From Micropterus salmoides (Eukaryota > Chordata > Actinopteri > Centrarchiformes > Centrarchidae): a stretch of DNA of 64,000 nucleotides. Under the pieces are notes generated by a model that was not told the origin of the DNA, made no database searches, and saw nothing but the letters and a program-made list of their open reading frames with translations. The DNA is taken from positions 9,672,711-9,736,710 of the forward strand of contig NW_024040040.1 of NCBI RefSeq assembly GCF_014851395.1, in the 5' to 3' direction. Below are positions 54,830 to 64,000 of the stretch, piece by piece. Made by a program: the position numbers and the translations under genes. The first letter of the stretch is position 1. Each line of letters begins with the position of its first letter.

Positions 54830-57250
54830 GGGATGGAACATTAAACAAGTGGACGCAGTTATCTTGAAGAAGTCTTCCCCATGCTCTTACTTTACCCATG
54901 TCTGACCAGTATCCTTATTTCCATCACTACAGATCTAGTTAACGCTAAGAGTAACCAGCATTACAATAGCAACATGCCAGCAAAGGGAGGAATTAAAAGT
55001 ACTGCCATTTTGCAAACAGGGATGTAAACAACACAGGTTCCAAAATATTCTCAAATTTATCTTAACAAGTGTTTTAGGAAAGAAATGCACTTAACATGTT
55101 TGTTAAGAGTCAAGGATACACACAATGCATTATGGCAATAGAACATAAATGTAAACATAACTTTGTTTGTTTACAAGAAAATGCCACAGGGTACCTTTAA
55201 CCTATAGACATGAATGTAACTTCAGTTTAATGCTGGTGTAATGTAGAAACACATTATCACTGAATTCTGTCTGACAAATGTATTACAAAAATCCAATATA
55301 ATTGCATTTCTCAAAGTACTATTGTGTTGAGACATTTCCAATTTTTCTTTAAAAGAGAAACACATTCAGAAACAATATTTTTCGGGAAAAAGTGAAATGT
55401 CATCAAGAGACAAAGAAATGTAACAGTGACTGACTTTTCTGTAGCTCGTAAAATGTTTCCCACATGGAGGAAAATCTCATCTCTCTGAAAACTGAAGATT
55501 ATCTTGGTCCTTATAAAACCTACAATAACTTAACTTACATTTATGTATGTGGTTCACCCACACATCTATGTAATGTTAGCTATGAATAAAGAACTTGTCT
55601 GTGCCCTTTGCTGTAATTTACCTTCTATGGTGTCTCTCTGCTACACAGCACATGAAAAAGCTGGCGGAATTCAGGTCAGACCAGACTGTGTTTTGAAATT
55701 GATTCTTTTTTTATTATGTGCTTTCCAAGCACAAGGACCTGCTGGTAATTACATATAAACATCTGTTTCCTTACAACCATTAATGGTTGTGTTTTGAAGT
55801 CATTTCTTTCTAACTAATAAACACTCCAAATTGGGAATAAACCACTACAAACATGTTTGGTATGAATGTTTACTCAGAGTGGAAGGTTGTTTCGAATGCC
55901 TGATTTGTATCCACACTGCCAATAAATCAATATCTTCTATCACAGAGCACTTAATAGCTCTGGCTTTAATCCCTATCATTCTTTTGCTGGTTGTCAGGGC
56001 TAATCAGACGCTGCCTCTTTTCAAATTGCAAAGGTAGCTTCAGAGAGGTGACAGCATGTCTTGTATCCTCATGGATTCAATCAAAAGAAGACATCTGGAA
56101 AGCGTTCGTTTGACATCTTCTTCATAGTCAGTTCAATCACAGAGGGAAAACACGATGACTGAATGACAAGAACGATTTCACCTTCTGTCAGGTATGTGGA
56201 TCCCTTTAGAATTGTTTGAAAGGATAAGACTTCATCTGTGGGCTTTATAATAAAACCCATGTTTAGTTTCTGATATATTGATTGTATGGGTTATGAATTT
56301 ACACAAATAAGGATCAGACCCGCTGCAGATTTAACCTACTGGCCTTCTTTTTACCTCTACACTCCGCACATGACCACATGACATTAAAGAATTGGTGAAT
56401 CCTTTGCCGCAATTTAGCTGCTCATTGTGCAGAGGCACATCTCTGTATTGCATTTTATCACTAATGAGTTGTTACAGTCAGCACAATTCAACCCAATTAG
56501 TCTTTCCACCATGAGAGAATAATATTGATCCAACATTACTTTAAGATTTTTTGCAGCTGGAGAGAGCTTGTTTGTAGAGTACATTCAAGCTCAGCATATA
56601 TTCAATTACCCAAGAGGCCTTGTCAGACATGTACATAAGCTTTTGATGCCATTAGTTCCTCCTTTCTATTCACTTAAGTAGTTTAAGACACTCAAGTGAA
56701 TGTTTAAACTTAAAATCATGTAAAGAAACCAGCTAATCAGTAACATTCACCACAATGAAACAGGAAACTTAAGAAGATGCTGGGCAAGTTCGGACAATAA
56801 GCTTGATGGCAGATAGCACATGTATAGTAGGTGTGAGCTCATGTCTATTTAAAGTAAAGCGTTTGGCAGACAAACTGAGGCTGAGTTTTTTCACTGCAGC
56901 TTCTCCTGGGGGGTGACAAATTCAGTAAATCCCTGCCCATTCAGCAGTGTCTGCAGACACAATGACAGGAAGCCAAATGCCTGACAATGTTCAATGATCA
57001 GGCTGGCTGCAAAATGTATTTCCATGGAGTCCATGTTTCCAATGCGTGAGCATTCCAACAGTGTTGGTGTCAAAACAATAATGCATTACTTATTTACGTC
57101 CAGTAGAAAGTAATTTGTTATATTGCTTTTGCGTTACTCCGCAACATCACTTGAGATGCACTGCTAGATAATTGGCAGTTAACAATATAACGTTAAGCAT
57201 TATATATACACCCCCATCTCAGCACAAATTCCTATCCTGATAAGGAGGAT
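54830..57250. other. Nothing recognised
   Basis: AT-rich non-coding sequence upstream of cckbr exon 2, with short frames only. Confidence 0.45.
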
Positions 57251-57253
57251 ATC

Positions 57254-57915
57254 TGTAACGGAAGCCAGATGGCTGTGCATTGAGTTAGCCTCAAGTGCAA
57301 TTTATACTTCTGCGTCAAATCGACGGCGTAGGTGACGGTGTAGGCTACGCAGAGGCTACGCCGTCACCTGACGTGCACCTCCTCAAAAATGTAACTACAC
57401 GTCGAGCCGACGCGGACCGTAAGCTCTGATTGGTCGGCTGGGTAGCCTCGCAATGCCTTGGAGCCGACCGGAAGTACCCCGCACTTTGAAGTAACATTTA
57501 CTAGCGGCCAAAACGGCGGCTGTAACACAGTGAATCAATATATTTGACCGTCACAACCTGAGCGAAATGACTCATTTCGCTATCAGAATGTGATCCATTC
57601 AGTCGGTAACATTTGAAAAGGCTACACCAGCCGCACGTATACAATTTTACCCCCATTTACATTAGCGGAGCGCTAAACCGGAAGTTAGCCTGCTCGGCCG
57701 GCAAAGGTCAACACAGTGGACGCTGTAGCGCTACTGCCGACTAGCGATTGGGGGTGTAATTGCAGAATGACGGACACACCTGCACACAAGTATAAATGCA
57801 TGGCTACGTGCGTAGCCTATGGCGTAGCGTCCTGTACCCAAGGTCACCGGTTCGAGTCCGGATCGTGCAGTAGTACAACCTTGGTGGAGAATCGAATGGG
57901 AGTAAGGTTTAGGGG
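57254..57915 (+). repeat. tRNA-like repeat, copy 1, interrupted by the element at 57300-57797
   Basis: The left part TGTAACGGAAGCCAG..GGCTGTGCATTGAG and the right part (GCGTCCTGTACCCAAGG, CCGGTTCGAGTCCGG, AGTACAACCTTGGTGG) align in order with copy 2 at 57920-58076 once the intervening 498 bp are removed. GGTTCGAGTCC is a perfect tRNA B-box. Confidence 0.7.
57300..57797. mobile_element. Short DNA transposon (ATTTATACTT ends), 498 bp, GCA target duplication
   Basis: Starts ATTTATACTTCTGCGTC and ends with the complement of ATTTATACTTGTGTGC. GCA flanks both sides (57297-57299 and 57798-57800). The left part contains nested GGCGTAG/CTACGCC inverted motifs and is markedly GC-richer than the surroundings. 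A 3-bp duplication fits a Harbinger-type MITE; the superfamily is inferred. Confidence 0.7.
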
Positions 57916-57919
57916 GGTG

Positions 57920-58076
57920 AGTGTAATGGAAGGCAGATGGCTGTGCAGTGAGTAAACCTCACTCCCCAGAGCCTTAAGAGATGCTGAGGGAGAGATGGAT
58001 TTTTGCATCGGCTTCCCGTACCCGAGATCGCAGGGTCAAGTCAGGACCGTACAACCAGGGCGAGAACCGTTACACT
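57920..58076 (+). repeat. tRNA-like repeat, copy 2 (intact)
   Basis: Bounded by AGTGTAATGG at the start and the inverted CCGTTACACT at the end. Inside are GGCTGTGCAGTGAG (A-box-like), CTTCCCGTACCCGAG and a decayed B-box (GGGTCAAGTCAGG). It lies directly downstream of copy 1 in the same orientation. Confidence 0.6.
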
Positions 58077-58089
58077 TACACAAGATCTT

Positions 58090-60900
58090 TTTTTATGTTC
58101 TTTATACCATAAAGCCGGCAGCAAAGTTGGTGAAAACCAGCCCAAAGAGCGCTTCACAGAGAGAACGAGGCTCTATTGGATGCCTAGGAGAGTCAAGGAA
58201 GTACTGACAGTAGGCTATAATTGCCTAAGTAAAACTATCAGTACACAAAACAATAAAATGGAAGTTGGCCTTTCTACCACAACAGCAATGTCTGCGTGAC
58301 ATTTTACATTAAGAGTAACTTAATGATAAAGATTAACACAGCTCAAATCTATGATTCTGCAAAACCCTGGATTACTTCCAATGCCATTCTGCAATATCTG
58401 CATGTGGCAGCTGCCATGTGGTTACAGTAAGGAAAAAGTTTATATAGTTAACTATAGTTATAGTTAGGCAACTAAAACAATTGGTGAAGGTTACAGAAAG
58501 ATAATGGTAGGGATTAATAAAAACACAATCATCAATTGAACCAGCACTACAAATAGCCCCGGTAAAAACATGCGGATTTAGTTAATTTTGGACAGAGCTG
58601 CTGTTAACAAACTGGCTGCTGACACTAGCTTCATGTTCAGCTACAGACATGAGTGTGGTATATATATATGTCTTTACATCTAGCGCTTGGTGTGTCGCTA
58701 AGTCTATTTATATAGTATGTATCCCAAAGCATGGAAACATTCCTTTGAGCCCTATTTGTTTTCTTTGTATTCCTCTTGATTTCATCCTTCTCTTCTATCT
58801 TCCTCTTTCCATTTCTTCTTTCCATGAAGTAACTTTTGTTTCGAAAAGTGCTATATGAATGAAGTTCCTTTGCTCGCTTAGCAAATCTGAGACAACCAAC
58901 TTGCTGAGTGTAATGTGAATGAGTCACTTGTGAATCAATGCACCCCCAAACTAACCTTTTCAAGCCTTTATAATGTAATTAATAGAGCAGTAATTTTCTA
59001 AACTGCAACCATTATACTCATCTGTTGAAACTGATTAAATGAGATTTTCCCCATTCGCTTCAATATATTCATTGGAACCAGCGCCTCGTAGTAATTAGAA
59101 GAGCTGCATCTTAAGGGATTTCCCCATGGAATTAAACTTTCAGCCGAGGTGTTTGCCACTTGATTCCCATAAATCACTATGCAAACAAATCCAGCAGTGA
59201 GGCACCACCACCAGTGAGGAGTTTCCATAGGGAACACAATGCCGCGCAACTATTGATTGGACTTACCCAGGACTGAAGAGACCTTAAACTTTGTGAGATT
59301 CAGACTTCACAGAGTAAAAACCAAAAATTACAGATCATTTATTTCAAAATTGTTAAACTTCCTTTGCTTTGCCACTTCAACAACACTTGCGAGTCACATG
59401 ACTTAGGATTAACCGTTGAGGAAAATAGTCAAGTAATCAAATGCATCGCTCTGCCTACCTCCGTTCCTCTGCTACAGGCAGTTAATAAAGTCAGTGTGCA
59501 GACCATTACAGCTATTACATGGTCGAGGGAGTTCTGCACATGTTTGCGAGGATCTTCATTTGTGCTGTCGTACTCTATGTAGCAAACTGACAATAATAAA
59601 TGCATATAAAAGCAACAGACTTATTGATTTTCCCTATTGAATGTATACTAACACAGAAAGATTATGCGGGATATGGATTGTGCACAAGAGGCAGCAGCTC
59701 ATTATCAGGAAGGAGGATGCACCAAATATTTTGTACACTCAGTGCCTGCCTGTGCGTGCTGTTTATTCTGCCTCACCAGGTCACTTCAGATGTTTCCAAT
59801 TATTTGTTCTGATTACCGTGATCATGTCATGACTACATCTACCATCTACATCACAGTGTACATACCCAAAGGGAACAAGATTTTTTCTTCTACAAGAGAC
59901 CTCGTCTTAGAAATTGGTTAGATTTGAGGAACTCCTGAGCAGTCCCTGCTGCAGTAACTAGTCTTGTTTTTACCCAGAGCCCAGGGGGACTGGCTGGTTT
60001 CTGAAAATGAAACAGTGTTCATTTAATGCTTATGAGATCCACTTGATGATAACTTATCTCACATGAACTCAAAAGGACAGGGTGAGCTCAGCAAAGTGTC
60101 ACTTTGAATCATCGGGGAGTGTGTCCGGGACGAGCCAAGGTGCAGATACAGATGTGTCTGAACTGAACTGCTCTCCAGGGTCCTGAATGATTACTATAAT
60201 GTGATGTATGTCAGGGGTTGTTTCATTTTGGTGCTGCGGGGGTTTTACAGCTGCTCCTTTGAACACTGCAGACACAAGATGGAAGAAAACAGTCTCCAAA
60301 ATGAACTGAATGTAAATACAGATCCCAAAGAATATAATTATATTTTGGTCATTTATATTTCAGGAGGATTCACATTCTGAGTTTTAGTTCTACAATTTCT
60401 ACAATGTTCACATTTTTAAAAAATGCCAGTTTGCAGAATTAGCTATTAGCAGTTCCTCTTTGCATTGTACCCATGGATGTAGACTACAGACAACTACCAC
60501 TAGATTACTTTGACACTGAAGAAAAAACGTGATGATTCTCAGGCAAGCTCTGGATTTATAAAGGACCGTTTTTAATCTGATTTCGAAGTGCGTATATGGA
60601 CATTTATCATGTCTGTGTGTTCAGATATGAGTTATAACTGAGAATGAGCACCTGAATCTTTCCCCTCAGACAGCATCTTTGCTTCACATCGCTCCCTCTG
60701 CAACCCCCTTCCACTTTGCCACTTTCCTACACCTCCCTGAAGCATCACAGTTTGAAAACCTCTACAGTATGTATAGTAACAGTAATAGCAGAGTAAGAAA
60801 AAGGAAAGCAAAATAATTCAGGCAGGGGTGGCAGCTAATGATAGGCAAAGTAGTTATATCCAGTTTATGGTATTATTATAATTACTTCATTAAAAAGATT
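58090..60900. other. Nothing recognised
   Basis: AT-rich sequence with short frames on both strands; no repeat family, RNA gene or exon recognised. Confidence 0.45.
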
Positions 60901-60904
60901 TGTT

Positions 60905-62080
60905 CTAAAGAGTTGTTCACCGAATCATTCAGTGCACTCCGACTGCAAAATCCCAAACTTTCAGTTCAGCTCACTAACTAGTGAACTGAGACGGTCGTTT
61001 GTGAAGGATAAGACAGAGAGCTGAGGATTTTGTTGGATAAAGATACCGTTTGCAAACTGAAAGCTGCTATGAAGTCTTCCCTATATAACACATATATTTT
61101 TGAGACGCCTAATTATTAAACAAAGTATTTGGTACTACCTATTTCAAGACAAGACACGAGAGGCAATGAGATGGGCGAAGTTGAGAGACTTAGTGGCTGT
61201 CTATCATTCAGGGGGGCACACCTTCATTGTGTATGTTCAGTGAACAAATCACTGAACATGCTGGATCTGGATCTGAGACACGCTCACACTTAGCCACCCG
61301 TTTGTTCATACTGCAGGTTTCACCCCATGTTTAATGCAGATAATGTTACATTAATGTTGTTGAATCATTGCAGCTAAATGTTAGCAACCTGAATCAGCTG
61401 TGCATTTGCAGTCTTGAACACACCCTATTCCCCTCTGTGAACTGAATGACTTGAATCGCACGCTCAGTGAGTGAGAGTATCCCTGCACGTTCGCTTGCAA
61501 CTGACCGGCTGAATCCCAATCACAGGGATCTCAGAACTTTGAGGCACGCTTGGGGCAAGTCCGTGAGGGCTTAGGGCTGTCCCACTGTCAAATCGTCATG
61601 TGCATGAGTGCTCTCTCGCAGACTTTTTGAGCCCTAATTGCACTCTTTCTGTAAGTCCGCATCCCTGCAGACTTTGCCTGAGGGAATTACCCACAGTTCA
61701 TAGTGTTGTGACGTTAAACATGGTGTTAACATGAGAAGCAGGGGTTAAAAAACAAACATGGAAGGGGCAACTACAAAAAAAAAAAAGTTTACATGTAAGT
61801 GTATGATGCTGCTCTGATAAAAACGAGTAAACTGCTTATTTGGAAATTACCTCTTGTCCACAGGTAATATTCAAATAATGAATTTACTCTGGAACATGTT
61901 CAAACCAGACAGTCGGTCTCTTCAGTGCCTCGGCTGTGAAGAAAGCAAAGAGAAGCCTCTCGCACTCAAGCACTTACCAGGTGACGTCAGCTAAGTCTGT
62001 GAGGGTTCAGGGCTTAGGCTTTAGGGTGGAGTGATTCAGTTCAGTTGGTTCACCCAGAAGATTCGTTCTTTTGAACGCAA
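60905..62080. repeat. Composite dispersed repeat with GAACGATTCAGTTCA-like motifs
   Basis: The left end GTTGTTCACCGAATCATTCAG and the right end CAGTTCAGTTGGTTCACCC..TTCGTTCTTTTGAACG carry related motifs in opposite orientation, with further TGAACTGAATGACTTGAATC and GAACAAATCACTGAAC motifs between. The central 61511-62029 block looks like a separate insertion. Confidence 0.45.
61511..62029. mobile_element. Probable MITE inside the composite repeat
   Basis: Near the left side is GTGAGGGCTTAGGGCTGTCCC, and near the right side GTGAGGGTTCAGGGCTTAGGC, in teleost-repeat-like context (GAATCCCAATCACAGG at the left edge). Boundaries and orientation of the repeats are uncertain. Confidence 0.35.
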
Positions 62081-62499
62081 TGTTCGCAAACCTCACAGTA
62101 CTGCTGGTAGCAGTGTAATGGAGCATACATACATGCACATAAATTGTTTGAAATATGATCAGCACTCTTAAGTACATAAGAGTCATGTAACTAGAGCTAT
62201 ATATAGATACATATCTTAAAGATTTTTGTTGCCCAGGAGCTTTGAAGTACAGGAAGAGAACAAAATGCATGCCTTAAGTCCCATGCGTTCCAAGTTTTTC
62301 CTCTCAAAATGACAAACATTTCCTGGTTCCAGCTTCTCTGTTGTGAGGATTCGACGCTTTTCTTTATCTTATGTAATAAAAAAACGGAATATCTTTAAGC
62401 TTTTTATTGATAGTCAGAAAAAACAAGACATCTGGTGAGAATACATTGGGTCTTACATAATTATAATAGGCCTTATTCATTATATTAATGTATAGAATA

Positions 62500-62567
62500 T
62501 TAAGTAATCGATTAATCAGGAAAATAATTCATCAATAATGGAAAGAATAATTAGTGCAGCCCTGGCT
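62500..62567. repeat. AATCGATTAATC-type dispersed repeat fragment
   Basis: TAATCGATTAATCAGGAAAA, a second ATAATTCATCAATAATG block and ATTAGTGCAGCCCTGG match a common teleost repeat whose end reads TGCAGCCCT. Confidence 0.55.
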
Positions 62568-63360
62568 CATTTATAAGTGTCCATTTTATAAAAAAGCTGA
62601 AAATAATGATTTATGCTAATTTTTTCCAATATAACCAACAAAAGAAGCCTTTTTTCAGATTTAAAACAGTTATGACTGCATCAGAAGCTTAGTCCTTGTG
62701 CAAGCAAAGGACAAAATATCCAATTCAAGGTATCGGACGGAGGTAATTCCACAAGTGGCAGGTGGAGCGGGGCTTTCATTTCCTGTCCCGGGGCTGGAGC
62801 ATCTGAGAGACCAATAATGCAGCTGCATAATCAGGCTCCATTGCTCTCCCTTGGCCTAAAGGCAGACAGCGGAGACAGAATAGATCCCCTAAGGATTACG
62901 GTAAATAAAAAGCGCCTCACGTGCATGTGACAGAGGGAATGAGAAGGAGGCAGGACATTCCCTCTGTCAAACACTGAAACACAAGCCCACAGGGTTTGAT
63001 TGCTCTCTAATGAAGCCTATACTGCTGACGATGTTACAGCCTGCCTCCCGTATAAGGTCAATAAAAGTAATGCAGCACAGACGAAAGGAACGCATGTGAA
63101 TTATTTATTGGGGAAAGATTTGAAATTTTCTCGATACTGCACCACTGGCAGGGGGATTAGAAAGGAAACTCTCGCCCACGTTCAGACTTCATTACCCAAT
63201 CAGCCCTTTTCCACTGGTGTCCCGATAGACAGAGCTCGGGAGACTTATCTCCCCTGGTGTGGGGTTTAATCTCCTCAAGGGGTAGTCAGCATTTTGAGAA
63301 TTATAAGCAAGAAAAATAAACATTCAGAATTACCATGGCTTCTCACACTGCGCGCACAAA

Positions 63361-63384
63361 CACACACACACACACACACACACA
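63361..63384. repeat. (CA)n microsatellite, about 12 units
   Basis: Uninterrupted CA dinucleotide run. Confidence 0.97.
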
Positions 63385-64000
63385 GCTGCTCATTCTGATA
63401 GTGGCATTATTGATGGAGAGAGGAGCGGCAGCTATTTGGGGGCTGCATGGTGATTGATTGCATACAGAGACTGAAGAACTTGATTTAAGCAAAACTCCTG
63501 ATTGCAAATCATTTTATGCAAAACAGTGTTCGGGCAGGCCGTTGAAAAATGAGGAAAATCAGTGATGGTTAGAAGGTAAAAGTGCATTTTGTTTGTGTAA
63601 CAAAAAATCCAATTTAATATCTGATCAAATTACACTGGGTCCACTGATTACATGTTAAAGCAGGTAATCAGTCATAGGTGGCAGTTTGTAATTAGAGGCA
63701 ACATTGTCCAATAAATTAGTCAGACTTGTTTATATGAAGAAATAAGAAATAGTTTATTTGTTTGCAGTGCCAACAGAAAGAAGGGAAAGAATGACAAATC
63801 CTGATAATAATTTTAACAACAACAAAAAAACAATAAGTAGCCTAACACCTTCTTTTTAAAAAAAAAACATCTGTTTGGAGCCAGCTGTTGCCTTTTGCCT
63901 GATGGAACCATTTGGATGCCACCTGAAGCATAAATACAGTTTAACACCTGCAGCGTTGATGAGCCATGAGAGGCAGCTTGATGGATAAGACCTGAGAATA

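Larger units (their letters stand above)
48442..64000 (-). other. cckbr intron 1 and/or upstream region; first coding exon not found
   Basis: Exon 2 begins in phase 1, so a coding exon must lie upstream. I checked several candidate donor sites on the minus strand between 48.45 and 64 kb (around 49.69, 49.93, 51.31, 53.07, 56.36, 58.94, 59.27, 61.85 and 61.97 kb). None followed an open, phase-1 exon with an ATG and a plausible glycosylated N-terminus. Apart from the repeats listed separately, the stretch has no recognisable gene. Confidence 0.6.

Noticed and set aside
56345..56400. Possible cckbr exon 1: a short minus-strand ATG frame in phase 1 before a GTAAAA site
   Set aside because: Only eight or so codons, a weak donor, and no glycosylation site or similarity to a CCK receptor N-terminus.
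1..64000. CRISPR arrays, bacterial operons, rRNA genes, or viral genes
   Set aside because: No regularly spaced repeats, no prokaryotic gene organisation and no recognisable rRNA or viral proteins; all features fit a fish nuclear genome.

Overview
The window looks like nuclear DNA from a ray-finned (teleost, probably percomorph) fish. It is AT-rich, has long introns and gene-poor flanks, contains CA/TG microsatellites, and is loaded with dispersed repeats of teleost type: Tc1/mariner, Harbinger-like and hAT-like elements, palindromic MITEs and tRNA-like SINEs. Nothing bacterial or viral was recognised.

Only one protein-coding gene can be supported: a cholecystokinin/gastrin receptor of the B (CCK2) type, on the minus strand. 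Four exons with consensus splice sites and matching phases run from 48441 (5' side) to the stop codon at 27596: 48193-48441, 35840-36101, 28963-29090 and 27596-28173. Together they encode 405 residues, from just before TM1 to the C-terminus. The first coding exon (extracellular N-terminus) was not found. It is either far upstream in the last 15.5 kb or beyond the right edge, so intron 1 exceeds 15.5 kb if the exon lies outside.

Layout: 1-27.6 kb is intergenic DNA downstream of the gene plus its 3' UTR. It holds a palindromic MITE split by a Harbinger-like insertion (3.1-5.1 kb), a TTTAA-flanked MITE (12.2-12.9 kb), a broken Tc1/mariner-superfamily transposase relic (15.3-16.0 kb), a G-rich tract at 24.55 kb and several dispersed repeats. 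27.6-48.4 kb is the receptor gene. Its 12-kb intron 2 carries a complete 1.59-kb Tc1-like element with about 200-bp terminal inverted repeats and a frameshifted transposase (39.4-41.0 kb), plus another nested MITE pair (46.8-47.7 kb). 48.4-64 kb is intron 1 and/or upstream DNA. It holds a tRNA-like SINE, a nested hAT-like element (53.3-54.8 kb), a tRNA-like repeat pair interrupted by a third MITE (57.25-58.08 kb) and a composite repeat at 60.9-62.1 kb.

The most informative observations are four independent nested transposon insertions, whose boundaries can in several cases be read to the base, and a receptor whose TM7 is CCK2-like while its second extracellular loop carries the Met-Cys-Arg motif typical of CCK1 receptors. 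No convincing undescribed biological system was seen.
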